A stretch of DNA of 64,000 nucleotides from Galactobacter caseinivorans (GCF_003640665.1 NZ_QQXL01000002.1:124001-188000); one strand, 5' to 3'. Shown: positions 46,371 through 55,588, counted from the first letter of the stretch. The notes: a model not told the origin generated them from the letters alone. Translations and numbers: made by a program.

Positions 46371-47450
46371 GTGATCACACCGACCCTGACGCTCGCGGCC
46401 GGCGGCTCCGTGCCCGCCGCCTCAGCAATTCCCCCGCTCTTTGAAATCGGCTCCTTTGTGGTGCTGATCGCCGTGCTGATCTTTGATCTGGTCTACGTCT
46501 TCAAGCGGCCCCACATCCCCTCCATGAAGGAGGCGGCGCTCTGGGTCTCCTTCTACGTGGCCCTGGCGCTTGGCTTCTTTGGCCTCATGTGGACACTGGT
46601 GGGGCAGGGCGAGGCCCTGCAATTCCTGGCCGGTTGGGTCACCGAGTATTCGCTGTCGGTAGATAACCTCTTTGTCTTCATCATCATCATGGCGAACTTC
46701 GCGGTGCCGCGGAAATATCAGCAAGAGGTGCTGATGGTGGGCATCATCATTGCCCTGGTGCTGCGCGGAATCTTCATCATGGTCGGCGCCACCGTGATTG
46801 AGAACTTCACGTGGGTCTTCTACCTCTTTGGTGCCTTCCTGCTCTTCACCGCCGTGCAGCAGATGCGCTCCGCCACCTCCTCGAACGGACACGGCGAGGA
46901 ATCCGGGCTGATCAAGAAGATCACTGGCCGGCTCAAGCTAGCGCCGGACTTTGACGGCAACAAGCTGCGCACCACGGTCAACGGCAAGCGCATGTGGACC
47001 CCCATGCTCGCGGTGCTGATTGCCCTTGGCCTCACCGACCTGATGTTTGCCGTGGACTCCATTCCCGCGATCTTTGGCATCACCCAGAGCCCCTTCATCG
47101 TCTTCACGGCCAACATCTTTGCCCTGATGGGACTGCGCCAGCTCTACTTCCTGCTGGGTGGTCTGATGGACCGCCTGGTGTACCTCACGCACGGCATCGC
47201 GGTCATCCTTGGCTTCATCGGCGTGAAGCTGCTCTTCCACGCGCTCTCCCACAACGAGCTGCCGTTCCTGAACGGCGGCGAGCGGATTGCGGTCCCCGAG
47301 ATCAGCACCGAGCTCTCACTCCTGGTCATCGTGGGCACCATTGCGCTGGCGGTCGTGGCCTCGCTCGTTTCACCCAAGGGCCGCGCCGTAGCATCCGCGC
47401 ACCGTGAGGAGGTCGTCCGCATCAAGGAGTCATCTAAGCTGAGCCAGTGA
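46371..47450 (+). CDS. TerC-family membrane protein (Mn-linked metal exporter)
   Basis: The 359-residue protein has about nine membrane helices and the two TerC motifs with paired acidic residues: VTEYSLSVDNLFVFIIIM and LTDLMFAVDSIPAIFGIT. TerC/Alx proteins export Mn2+ and support metallation of exported proteins. The Mn-type riboswitch leader before it fits that role. The GTG start follows AAAGG. Its stop overlaps the start of the MFS transporter (GTGA), so both would respond to the riboswitch. Confidence 0.92.
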   Translation: MITPTLTLAAGGSVPAASAIPPLFEIGSFVVLIAVLIFDLVYVFKRPHIPSMKEAALWVSFYVALALGFFGLMWTLVGQGEALQFLAGWVTEYSLSVDNLFVFIIIMANFAVPRKYQQEVLMVGIIIALVLRGIFIMVGATVIENFTWVFYLFGAFLLFTAVQQMRSATSSNGHGEESGLIKKITGRLKLAPDFDGNKLRTTVNGKRMWTPMLAVLIALGLTDLMFAVDSIPAIFGITQSPFIVFTANIFALMGLRQLYFLLGGLMDRLVYLTHGIAVILGFIGVKLLFHALSHNELPFLNGGERIAVPEISTELSLLVIVGTIALAVVASLVSPKGRAVASAHREEVVRIKESSKLSQ

Positions 47451-48748
47451 CCGCCCAGGACGATGCCAAGCCCACGCCACCGGAATCGGCTCCGACACCG
47501 GCCCAGGCTCGCGCCCACACCAAGCATCTCTTCGTCTTGGCCTCGGCGCAGATCCTGTCTGGCGTGGGCAACGGCGCCGGCCTGGCGCTGGGTGCGCTGC
47601 TGGCGGCCAAGCTCTCCGGCAGTGCTCACTGGGCCGGCACGGTGACGGTGGCCATCTCCTTGGCCGGTGTGATCACGGCTCTGCCGCTGGCCCGGCTGGC
47701 GGTGAACAGAGGGCGCCGATTCGCCCTGACGACCGGATACGCGCTGGGCGCGGTCGGTGCCGCCGGGATGATGCTGTCCGCGGCGCTGGGAAGCTTCGCT
47801 CTCCTGCTGTTGGCGGCACTGTTGCTTGGCGTGGCTGCCACCACGAACCTGCAGGCACGCTTCGCCGCGACGGACGGCTCGGCGCCCGGACGCCGGGCGC
47901 GTGATCTCTCCATGGTGGTGTGGGCACTCACGATCGGCGAGGTCGTGGGGCCAAGTCTTGCCGGGCCAGGAGCGGACCTTGCAGCCGGACTTGGCCTGCC
48001 CACGGACGCCGGGGCCTTCCTCTTCTCCACCGTGGGCCTGATCTTCGCGGCCGTCATCATCGCCGTGGGCCTGCGCCCGGACCCGCTACCCGCCCGCAGC
48101 GAGGCAAGGGACCTGGCGCCCAAACCCTCCATCGCGCAGGGCCTGCGGGCGTTGCGCAGCGCACCCGGCGCCGGGGTGGGGGTTGCGGCCGTCGCCGCCG
48201 GGCATGCGTGCATGGTGGCCGTCATGTCCATGACCACACTGCATCTCGCCGCCCTTCACCACGACCAGGGTGCGGCGGGCCCGTCCGCACACACGCTCAC
48301 GATCGTTGGCCTCACGCTCTCCGGCCACTTCGCCGGGATGTACGCGTTCTCCCCGGTGGTGGGGTTCCTTGCCGATCGCTGGGGTCACCGCCGGGCCCTG
48401 CTGTGCGCTCAGCTGCTCTTTGCGCTGTCCGCGCTGGCCTGCATCCTGTTCCCAGGAAACGTTGGCCTGGTCTCCGTGGCGCTCTTTGTGCTTGGTGTGG
48501 CCTGGTCCTTCTCTTCCATCACCGGCTCCGCCGTGGTGGCTGACCTGGTTCCGGACAAGGGCCGTGTGGCGGCGCAGGGGCTGACGGATGCCTGCATGAG
48601 CGGCGGCGGCGTGCTGGCCGGCCTGGGGTCCGGGTTCCTGCTGGCGGCGTTGGGCTATCAGGGCCTCAACGCGGCCTCGCTCGCGATCGCGGTGCTGATG
48701 ACCGTGCTGATCGTGGCGAGGGTCCCCGCCGCGCGGCGTGCCGCATAA
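47447..48748 (+). CDS. MFS transporter coupled to terC
   Basis: The 433-residue protein has twelve predicted helices after a Pro/Ala-rich 25-residue lead and the MFS signature between helices 2 and 3 in weak form (LARLAVNRGRRFAL), repeated as GFLADRWGHRRALL in the second half. It starts with GTG overlapping the terC stop. Substrate is unknown; the coupling to a Mn-controlled gene suggests a metal- or stress-related efflux role. It converges on the hydrolase gene with only nine bases between. Confidence 0.85.
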   Translation: MTAQDDAKPTPPESAPTPAQARAHTKHLFVLASAQILSGVGNGAGLALGALLAAKLSGSAHWAGTVTVAISLAGVITALPLARLAVNRGRRFALTTGYALGAVGAAGMMLSAALGSFALLLLAALLLGVAATTNLQARFAATDGSAPGRRARDLSMVVWALTIGEVVGPSLAGPGADLAAGLGLPTDAGAFLFSTVGLIFAAVIIAVGLRPDPLPARSEARDLAPKPSIAQGLRALRSAPGAGVGVAAVAAGHACMVAVMSMTTLHLAALHHDQGAAGPSAHTLTIVGLTLSGHFAGMYAFSPVVGFLADRWGHRRALLCAQLLFALSALACILFPGNVGLVSVALFVLGVAWSFSSITGSAVVADLVPDKGRVAAQGLTDACMSGGGVLAGLGSGFLLAALGYQGLNAASLAIAVLMTVLIVARVPAARRAA

Positions 48749-48757
48749 CGGGCGGCC

Positions 48758-50110
48758 TCACACCTCTTCGCTGGCGGCGATCGCCGCGTCCGTCATGGCC
48801 AGCAGTGCGCCAATGATCAGGTCGGGGTTGTCCCCAATACCGTCGTGGTGAAACTCGTCGCTCTCCCAGACCTGCACGCCGCGCACGGCGGCGGCGGTGG
48901 CGAGGGAGAGCTCGCGGTCAACGTAGATGTCGTCCGTGTACATGGCCGCGGCCACTGGCACGGTATTGGCGGCCAGCTGCGCGGTGTTGTACAGCGGGCC
49001 CCAGCCCTGATATTCGGCCAGGGCATGCGCCAGCGGTGCCAGGGGGATCAGCGCCGGGTCCTGCTCGTAGTCGGCGGGCAGGGCCATCTCTCCCAACAAT
49101 CCGGGACGCTCGGCGTCCTGGCGGAACTGCGGGAAGGACTCATCCAACACGCGCTGCGCCGCCCACCGCGTGGACTGGCCCGAGGAGTAGATGCTCTCCT
49201 GCAGCAGCCAATAGAGCGGGTTGGCGCGGTGGTCCAGCTGGGATTGCAGCGTGGAGAGGAAAGACGCGGACAGGCGGTCCTGACCGTCCACCTGCACCAC
49301 TGCCTCCTCCAGCGCGTAATGCAGCCCCTCCACGCGGGTGTTTCCACCCAGGAACATGCCCAGGTGCTGCACCGTCAGCTCGGTGACCTCGCGGCCGTCG
49401 GCCAGGCGCTCGGGTTCGCCGGCCGCCCGACGCGAGCGCACGACGTCGTACACCTGGCTCAGGCGCGCGGCGTCCTGCGGGTGCCGGCCAAGGAACTCGG
49501 CCTCGCGGGCAGCGATGCGGGGGAAGGTGGCGCGGTAGACCGTCGCGGCATCGCCGCGCAGCTCTCCCAGGCCGCCCGTGATGAGGCAGCGCTCCAGCGA
49601 CGCCGGAGCCAGGGACAGGTAGCTCAGCGTGATGAAGCCGCCGTAGGACTGGCCCAGGCTGCTCCATTGCTCAATCCCGAGCGTCTGCCGCACCGCCTCG
49701 GCATCGGCGACGATGTCCGGGGCGCGGAAATGGCTCAGGTACTCCACCTGCGCCCGCACCGGACCAAGGGCCGCAAGCGTCCTGGCATCGATGGGGGAGG
49801 AGAGGCCGGTGCCGCGCTGATCAAGGAGCAGCACGCGGAAGCGGGGTAGCAGCGCCTTGAGCCAGCCGCTGGCCCCGCCGGTGGGGCGCAACGCGGCAAA
49901 GCCCGGCCCGCCCTGGTGATACACCAGCCACGGCCGCTCCTGCGCCTCGTCGGTGTCCTCGCTGACGGCGCGCGCGTACACGGTGATGGTGCCGCGAGCG
50001 GGGTCGGCGTGATCCAGCGGCACCTCAAAACGGTGCCCGGACGCGCGAACGCCCCGCCACTCGGTGGGCTCTTCGCTCCAGGTCAGTGTGGCGGGGCGTG
50101 TCAGCGTCAT
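48758..50110 (-). CDS. Proline iminopeptidase-like alpha/beta hydrolase (S33)
   Basis: The 450-residue hydrolase has the S33 peptidase pattern: oxyanion motif HQGGPG at 65-70, LLLDQRGTGLSSP near 95-105 and nucleophile Ser155 in GQSYGGF. A large helical cap (about 200-330) follows, then the acid and histidine region (MYTDDIYVD, DEFHHDGIGD). Such enzymes release N-terminal proline or other residues from peptides. The ATG at 50110 lies two bases after the lipoprotein gene's stop, so the two form an operon. The upstream in-frame extension lies inside the lipoprotein gene and was rejected. Confidence 0.88.
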   Translation of the reverse strand: MTLTRPATLTWSEEPTEWRGVRASGHRFEVPLDHADPARGTITVYARAVSEDTDEAQERPWLVYHQGGPGFAALRPTGGASGWLKALLPRFRVLLLDQRGTGLSSPIDARTLAALGPVRAQVEYLSHFRAPDIVADAEAVRQTLGIEQWSSLGQSYGGFITLSYLSLAPASLERCLITGGLGELRGDAATVYRATFPRIAAREAEFLGRHPQDAARLSQVYDVVRSRRAAGEPERLADGREVTELTVQHLGMFLGGNTRVEGLHYALEEAVVQVDGQDRLSASFLSTLQSQLDHRANPLYWLLQESIYSSGQSTRWAAQRVLDESFPQFRQDAERPGLLGEMALPADYEQDPALIPLAPLAHALAEYQGWGPLYNTAQLAANTVPVAAAMYTDDIYVDRELSLATAAAVRGVQVWESDEFHHDGIGDNPDLIIGALLAMTDAAIAASEEV

Positions 50111-50112
50111 GC

Positions 50113-50772
50113 TCAGCGGGTCGCGGTGAGCGTGAGCGTGGCGTCGGCGGTCTTGAGGGTGGTCTTGTTTCCCTCGGTGCTTTCGGTGACCTTGCCGGTG
50201 AACGCCTGGTGGATCTGGCCGGCGGCGACCGCACCCGCGGACGTGCCGCACTTGCTGGTGGTGGTGCCCTCGGGCAGTTCCACCGTGAGCTTGTCGGCCT
50301 TGCCGGTGACGGTGAAGACGGCTCCGGAGCACAGGCCAATGGTGGTGAGCTGGGTGCCCTCCGGGGTGGCGGGGTCACCCATGACGCTGAGGCCACGGAA
50401 GGTTCCTGCCTGCACCGGCTTGCCCTTGATCTCGATGGAGTCCACCGAGTAGGTGACGGAGCTCTTGCTCTTCAAGATGGAGGCGTCTGCGGCGGAGTCT
50501 GAGGTCTCGGCGGCGTGGCCGCCGGCGGACTCGGAGGGCTGTCCCGACTCGGAGGCGTGACCCGACTCAGAGGCGGATTCGCTGGCGTGCTCCGACTCGG
50601 AGGAGTGCGGCGCAGGCGCGTAGGTGGAGGCAAGGTTTGAGCCCGACGGGGTCGGGGAATCCATGCTGGTGATGTGGTCCGGGTTGCAGGCGGTCAGACC
50701 AAGGGCCACCAGCGCGAGCGGGGCGACGACGGCCAGGCCGCGGCGCAGGGAAGGGCGAGAGTTCAACGACAT
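50113..50772 (-). CDS. Secreted lipoprotein with Ser/Glu/His-rich linker
   Basis: The 219-residue protein has a signal peptide with RR in the n-region and lipobox LTAC, with Cys29 as the lipidation site. Residues about 55-95 form a repetitive linker of ASES and GHASES units rich in Ser, Glu and His. The C-terminal 120 residues are a beta-rich domain with two cysteines (GLCSGAVF and TSKCGTSAG). I do not recognise the domain; it resembles mycobacterial 19-kDa-type (LpqH-like) antigens. TAAGAT on the minus strand (50784-50779) ends six bases before the ATG. It is followed by the hydrolase gene. Confidence 0.85.
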   Translation of the reverse strand: MSLNSRPSLRRGLAVVAPLALVALGLTACNPDHITSMDSPTPSGSNLASTYAPAPHSSESEHASESASESGHASESGQPSESAGGHAAETSDSAADASILKSKSSVTYSVDSIEIKGKPVQAGTFRGLSVMGDPATPEGTQLTTIGLCSGAVFTVTGKADKLTVELPEGTTTSKCGTSAGAVAAGQIHQAFTGKVTESTEGNKTTLKTADATLTLTATR

Positions 50773-50815
50773 GCTCCTATCTTAGCGACGCGACCGCCCG
50801 AGTGCCGTCAGGCGC

Positions 50816-53362
50816 TCAGCCGTCTAGTCGTCCCAGTCGTGTCACGTGCACCACGGCCTCCCCGGCCTCATCCGAGGCGTCCAGGTCCACGACCGCGTCA
50901 AAGCCCCAGTCGTGATCCCCGGCCGGGTCGGCAAAGGCCTGACGGCAACGCCAGATTCGCTTGCCATCCGCGTCCTTGCCCGGCGTGATGGAGACCAGGG
51001 CGGGGGAGCGGCCACCGGGGCCGTCGTTGAGATCCTCGTGCTCGGCAAAGTAGTCATCCAGCAGATCCGCCCACGCATCGGCGTCGAACCCGTCCTCGCC
51101 GTCCAACTCGCCAAGGGCCCGGTCATCCTCGCGTCCAAAGAGCTTCACGCGGCGGAAGAGCTGGTTGCGCACCATGACCTTGAAGGCGCGCTCGTGGTCG
51201 GTGAGGCGGGAGGGTGGCTGGGGAATTTCGTGGCCGTCGTCGCCAGGAACCTTGCCTGCGGAGAGTGCCTCCCACTCATCCAGTAGTGAGGAGTCGGTCT
51301 GTTCGATGATCTCTCCCAGCCACGCCACCACGTCCTGCAGGGTGTCCGTGCGGCCCTCCTGGGGCACGGTCTGGCGCAGCGCCTTGTAGGCATCCGTGAG
51401 GTAGCGCAGCAGCACACCCTCTGACCTGGCCAGGCCGTAATACTGCACGTAGTCGCCAAAATCCATGGCGCGCTCAAACATGTCACGCACCACCGACTTG
51501 GGCTTCAGCTCCAGGTCCGCCAGCCATCCGGCGCCCTTGCGGTACTGCTCAAAGGCGGCGTCCAGCTGTTCCTCCAGCGGGCGCGGCTCGGTGATCAAGT
51601 CAAGGCGGGCCATGCGCTCGTTGTACTCCACGCCGTCCGCCTTCATGGCGGCGATGGCCTCACCCTTGGCCTTCTTGATCTGGGCGGTGATGACCTGGCG
51701 CGGGTGCTCCAGCGTGGCCTCGATGACGGAGATGACGTCCAGGGCGTAGCCGTCATCCTCCGGCTGGAACATTTCCAGCGCGGCGATGGCAAAGCCGGAG
51801 AGGGGCTGGTTCAGCGCAAAGTTCTCTTGCAGGGTCACGGTCAGGCGCAGGTGGTTGCCGTAGCGGTCCGGTGTGCTGGTTCGCTCAATCACGCCCGTCG
51901 CCATCAGCTCCCGCAGGATGCCGAGCGCCCGGATGATGTGTGCGCGCTGGCGCACCGGAGGCTCGTGGTTCTCCGTCAGCAGGGCCCTGGCCGCGCCGAA
52001 GGTATCGCCCTCGCGCGCCAGCAGGTTCAGGATCATGGAGTTGGTGACCTTGAAGGAGGAGTTCAGCGGCTCCGGATCCGCATTCACCAGCCGGTCAAAG
52101 GTCTTCTCCGTCCAGGAGACAAAGCCCTGGGGCGCCGACTTCTTCTTCACCTGGCGCAGCTTCTTCTGGTCATCGCCAAACTTGCCGCGCGCCTTGGTCA
52201 TGGCCTTGGCGTTTTCGATGTCATGCTCCGGCGCCTGCACCACCACGTCCCCGGCGGTGTCGTACCCCGCGCGCCCGGCGCGGCCGGCAATCTGGTGGAA
52301 CTCGCGGGCGCCAAGATGGCGGGTGCGTTCGCCGTCGTACTTGGACAGCGCGGTGATGAGCACCGTGCGGATGGGGACGTTGATGCCCACGCCCAGCGTG
52401 TCGGTGCCGCAGATGACCTTCAGCAGGCCGGCCTGCGCCAACTGCTCCACCAGGCGGCGGTACTTGGGGAGCATCCCGGCGTGGTGCACACCAACGCCCT
52501 GGCGCACCAGCCGGTTCAGCGTCTTACCAAAGCCGGCCGAGAAGCGGAACCCGCCGATCAGCTCGCCGATCCGGTCCTTCTCCTGGCGCGTGCACAGGTT
52601 CAGGGAGAGCAACGACTGCGCCCGCTCGATGGCCTCCAGCTGGCTGAAGTGGACCACGTAGACCGGCGCTCGGTGCGTCTGCACCAGCTCCTCCAGCGTC
52701 TCTTGCACCTGCTCGGTGCCGTAGTGGTAGTACAGCGGGATGGGACGCTCGGCGCCGGCCACCGTCACGGTCTTGCGCCCGGTGCGCTCCGTCAGGTCAT
52801 CCTCAAAGAAGTCGGTGGGGCCCAGGGTCGCGGAGAGCAGCAGGAATTGGGTGTCCGGCAGCGTGATCAGCGGGGTCTGCCAGGCCCAGCCGCGCTGGCG
52901 ATCGGCGTAGAAGTGGAACTCGTCCATGATGACGACCCCCACATCGGAGTCCGCGCCGTGGCGCAGCGCAAGGTTCGCCACAATCTCCGCGGTGCAGCAG
53001 ATGATGGGTGCGTCCGGGTTCACGGCGGAGTCGCCGGTGACCATGCCGACGTTGTTGGCGCCAAAGATGCCGATCAGGTCAAAGAACTTCTCAGAGACCA
53101 ACGCCTTGATGGGCGCCGTGTAATAGCTGCGCTGGCCCTTCGCGAGGGCAACAAAGTGCGCGGCGACCGCGACCATGGACTTACCCGAACCGGTGGGCGT
53201 GGCCAGGATGACGTTATTGCCCTGGACCAGTTCCATCACCGCCTCGTCCTGGGCGGGGTAGAGCGAGAGGCCTCGGGAGGTGACCCATTCCGTGAACGCG
53301 CCGTACGCGGCGTCTGGCAAGTGGGCGGCGGTGACGTCCGGGACGCGGTCTGCGAGGTTCAT
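50816..53362 (-). CDS. Ski2-like DEAD/DEAH RNA helicase (DUF3516 family)
   Basis: The 848-residue protein has the two RecA-like domains of a Ski2-type helicase: Q-region YPAQDEAVMELVQG, Walker A ATPTGSGKS (Lys61), APIKALVSEKFFD, MDEFHFYADRQRG in place of DExH, LSATLG, GVGVHHAGMLPKYR, TDTLGVGINVPIRTV and QIAGRAGRAGYD. The C-terminal half is the actinobacterial DUF3516 region. Such proteins are thought to act in RNA processing or decay, but the actinobacterial targets are unknown. TAGGCT on the minus strand lies nine bases before the ATG. It is divergent from tam with 44 bp between. Confidence 0.92.
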   Translation of the reverse strand: MNLADRVPDVTAAHLPDAAYGAFTEWVTSRGLSLYPAQDEAVMELVQGNNVILATPTGSGKSMVAVAAHFVALAKGQRSYYTAPIKALVSEKFFDLIGIFGANNVGMVTGDSAVNPDAPIICCTAEIVANLALRHGADSDVGVVIMDEFHFYADRQRGWAWQTPLITLPDTQFLLLSATLGPTDFFEDDLTERTGRKTVTVAGAERPIPLYYHYGTEQVQETLEELVQTHRAPVYVVHFSQLEAIERAQSLLSLNLCTRQEKDRIGELIGGFRFSAGFGKTLNRLVRQGVGVHHAGMLPKYRRLVEQLAQAGLLKVICGTDTLGVGINVPIRTVLITALSKYDGERTRHLGAREFHQIAGRAGRAGYDTAGDVVVQAPEHDIENAKAMTKARGKFGDDQKKLRQVKKKSAPQGFVSWTEKTFDRLVNADPEPLNSSFKVTNSMILNLLAREGDTFGAARALLTENHEPPVRQRAHIIRALGILRELMATGVIERTSTPDRYGNHLRLTVTLQENFALNQPLSGFAIAALEMFQPEDDGYALDVISVIEATLEHPRQVITAQIKKAKGEAIAAMKADGVEYNERMARLDLITEPRPLEEQLDAAFEQYRKGAGWLADLELKPKSVVRDMFERAMDFGDYVQYYGLARSEGVLLRYLTDAYKALRQTVPQEGRTDTLQDVVAWLGEIIEQTDSSLLDEWEALSAGKVPGDDGHEIPQPPSRLTDHERAFKVMVRNQLFRRVKLFGREDDRALGELDGEDGFDADAWADLLDDYFAEHEDLNDGPGGRSPALVSITPGKDADGKRIWRCRQAFADPAGDHDWGFDAVVDLDASDEAGEAVVHVTRLGRLDG

Positions 53363-53406
53363 GATGCTGCCAGCCTAGCCGCGTTCGGCGGGCGTACGGT
53401 GGCCCT

Positions 53407-54189
53407 ATGAGATGGAATCCACAGCAATATTCACGCTTCGGCGATCACAGAACACGTCCCTTTCACGATCTGGTGGCGCGCGTCGGCGCGGAGGATCCGC
53501 TGACAGTGCTCGACGTCGGGTGCGGGCCTGGCGACGCGACGGCCACCTTGCTTGGGCGCTGGCCCGGCGCACAGATCCGCGGTGTGGATTCCTCCGTGGA
53601 CATGATTGAGGCGGCCTCCGGGCTGGCACGCCCCGGGCTGGGGTTCAGCGTGCAGGACGCCCACGAGGTGGACGTGAGCCAGGCCGATGTGGTCCTGAGT
53701 AACGCCATGCTGCAGTGGCTGCCGGATCACAGGGAGCTACTGGGGCAGTGGGCGGCGAGCATGCGGCCGGGTGCGTGGCTGGCCTTCCAGGTTCCAGGCA
53801 ACTTTGACGCCCCCAGCCACGCGCTGATGCGCACCCTGGCCGAGTCGGAGTCCTGGTCCGGGGAGCTGGGAGGGTTGCTGCGCGGCGCCGAGTCGGTGGC
53901 TGATCCGGCCGAGTACGCCGGGCTGCTCCTTGACGCGGGCTGGCGGGTGGACGCCTGGGAGAGCACCTATCTGCAGTGGCTCCCGGGCCAGGATCCGGTG
54001 CTGGAATGGGTCCGCGGGACCGCGTTGCGCCCCATCCTTGACCGGCTGGACGCGGAGGCGGCCGCGCGCTTTGAGGCGGAGTATGCGGCGCTGCTGCGTC
54101 AGGCGTACCCCACCCGCCGGGGGCCGGACGGTGAGCCGACCACGGCGCTGCCGTTCAGGCGCGTGTTTGTGGTGGCTCAGCGGGTCTGA
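53407..54189 (+). CDS. tam: Trans-aconitate 2-methyltransferase
   Basis: The 260-residue SAM-dependent enzyme methylates trans-aconitate, an aconitase inhibitor formed from cis-aconitate. The N-terminus RWNPQQYSRFGDHRTRPFHDL is the diagnostic Tam start; LDVGCGPGDATATLL is the SAM motif, and SNAMLQWLPDH and FRRVFVVA are family blocks. TACGGT (53395-53400) ends six bases before the ATG, implying a leaderless mRNA. Its 3' end overlaps the convergent TetR gene by 13 bases. Confidence 0.95.
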   Translation: MRWNPQQYSRFGDHRTRPFHDLVARVGAEDPLTVLDVGCGPGDATATLLGRWPGAQIRGVDSSVDMIEAASGLARPGLGFSVQDAHEVDVSQADVVLSNAMLQWLPDHRELLGQWAASMRPGAWLAFQVPGNFDAPSHALMRTLAESESWSGELGGLLRGAESVADPAEYAGLLLDAGWRVDAWESTYLQWLPGQDPVLEWVRGTALRPILDRLDAEAAARFEAEYAALLRQAYPTRRGPDGEPTTALPFRRVFVVAQRV

Positions 54190-54734
54190 ACCCCTAACGC
54201 TCGCTCCACCGCGAGCGCAAAGCTCTGGTCGGTGCTTTCGGGGAGGGCAAACGCTCCGCTGGACTCGAGCGAAATGAAGCCATGCACCGTCGCACGGAAA
54301 ACGCGCACGGCATGGACGGCGTCCGTCTCGTTGAGCCGATGGGTTCCCAGCGCGGCATGAACAATGCCGAGCAGCGCGGCACTGATCTGCTCGTCGGCAT
54401 GGTCCCCGGCCTCCGGCGCGCGCACGGTCAGCGGATACAGCGCCGGATGCCTGCGCGCATAGTCCCGGTATGCGTCAGCGAGCGCCCGCGCGGCGCAAGG
54501 GCCGGACAGGCCAACCGTGGCCGCGGCGAGATCGCGGGCCAGCTCCGTTTTGGCTGAGTAGGTCACGGCACTGCGGAGCTGCCCCAGGCCGTTGACGTGC
54601 TTGTAAAGGGATGGAGTCTGGACCCCCAGGTCCTTGGCCAACGCGGCCAAGCTCAGCTCATCGGTGGGGTGGGCATCCATGAGTTCTGCCGCGCGCTCCA
54701 CCACTCGCGCGGCGTTCAGGCCGGCCCTAGGCAC
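54177..54734 (-). CDS. TetR/AcrR-family repressor
   Basis: The 185-residue regulator has an N-terminal helix-turn-helix (about residues 8-50, LSLAALAKDLGVQTPSLYKHVNGLGQLR) and a C-terminal WHG-type ligand domain (AVRVFRATVHGFISLESSGAF). Its start overlaps the end of the alpha/beta hydrolase gene by eight bases, so the hydrolase gene lies upstream in one operon. The palindrome upstream of that operon is its probable operator, making this an autoregulated pair. The inducer is unknown. Confidence 0.92.
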   Translation of the reverse strand: MPRAGLNAARVVERAAELMDAHPTDELSLAALAKDLGVQTPSLYKHVNGLGQLRSAVTYSAKTELARDLAAATVGLSGPCAARALADAYRDYARRHPALYPLTVRAPEAGDHADEQISAALLGIVHAALGTHRLNETDAVHAVRVFRATVHGFISLESSGAFALPESTDQSFALAVERALGVQTR

Positions 54735-55548
54735 CGGGCATCACCCGCTGGAGAAAAGCCGCGACGGCATCCGCTGTGAGTTGGGGTTCCTGGGCATGTG
54801 GGTAGTGACCGCTCTCCCGTGCCATGACCTGCTCGGCGCCCAGCGCGTCAGCCAGCCAGTCGGCTTCCGCCTGAGGATCCTTAAAGTCCGGGTCCTGCGT
54901 CCCCATGATGACAAGAGAGGGGGCGGTGACTTCCGCGAGCCTGGCCTCCGCGACCGCATGGTCCGTCTGGGCCACGGTGCGGGAAAAGGCCCTGGCGTAG
55001 CCGGGCCTGCGCAGGGCGGCCCCGACCGCGTTGCGGTACTCGGCGAAATCGGCGGGTTGAGTTCCGGCATACAGGGTGGGCATGTACGCCTTCCAGACCT
55101 GGGCCGCCCACGCCGGCTTGGTGATGAAGCGCAAGAGGGCCTTGCCCAGCGCGCTGTGCGGCGGGTTGCGGACAAAGGGGCCCACCAGGATCAGCGCGGA
55201 GACCAGCTCCGGCCGCTCGGCTGCGGCGATCACCGCCGCCCCTGCCGCCAGGGAATTGCCGAGCAGTACGGCCGGTTCGCCGATCGCCTCCGTCAGGGCG
55301 ATCAGGTCGGAGGCGGTCTCCGGGTCGCCGTAGGCGGGGAAATCCGCGTCGCTATCGCCATGCCCGCGCAGGTCAGTCGTCACCACCCGATACCCCGCAG
55401 CGACCAAAAGCGGGCTGAGGTGGCGGAAGGTGGAACGCAACTCCGCCATGCCGGGAACCAGGATCACGAGCGGACCGGCACCCTGTTCGTCGTAAGCAAT
55501 CCGCCCGTGAGGGAGTTGCAGGAACTGTGTGGCGGGAGCAGGGGTCAT
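54727..55548 (-). CDS. Alpha/beta hydrolase under TetR control
   Basis: The 273-residue enzyme has the standard fold: oxyanion motif LVPGMAELR, DLRGHGDSD, nucleophile Ser99 in GNSLAAG, acid Asp in MGTQDPDF and His in SGHYPHAQEP. The GNSLA elbow and helical cap resemble esterases or C-C hydrolases, but the substrate is unknown. The ATG is chosen because TAGCCT on the minus strand (55560-55555) ends six bases before it. It heads the operon with the TetR repressor gene. Confidence 0.9.
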   Translation of the reverse strand: MTPAPATQFLQLPHGRIAYDEQGAGPLVILVPGMAELRSTFRHLSPLLVAAGYRVVTTDLRGHGDSDADFPAYGDPETASDLIALTEAIGEPAVLLGNSLAAGAAVIAAAERPELVSALILVGPFVRNPPHSALGKALLRFITKPAWAAQVWKAYMPTLYAGTQPADFAEYRNAVGAALRRPGYARAFSRTVAQTDHAVAEARLAEVTAPSLVIMGTQDPDFKDPQAEADWLADALGAEQVMARESGHYPHAQEPQLTADAVAAFLQRVMPGA

Positions 55549-55553
55549 AAAGC

Positions 55554-55577
55554 TAGGCTAGTTAGCCACTAGGCTAA
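55554..55577 (-). promoter_or_regulatory. Palindromic operator and -10 of the hydrolase-tetR operon
   Basis: Two overlapping perfect palindromes, GGCTA-GT-TAGCC (55556-55567) and TTAGCC-ACTA-GGCTAA (55562-55577), share the direct repeat TAGGCTA (55554 and 55570). The minus-strand -10 TAGCCT lies inside the first, so bound repressor would block polymerase. Confidence 0.75.
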
Positions 55578-55588
55578 TAGCAATAGCT

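Noticed and set aside
51704-53410. 568-codon plus-strand frame opposite the helicase gene
   Set aside because: Its sequence is low-complexity Gln/Gly/Leu/Arg, while the opposite strand encodes every helicase motif.
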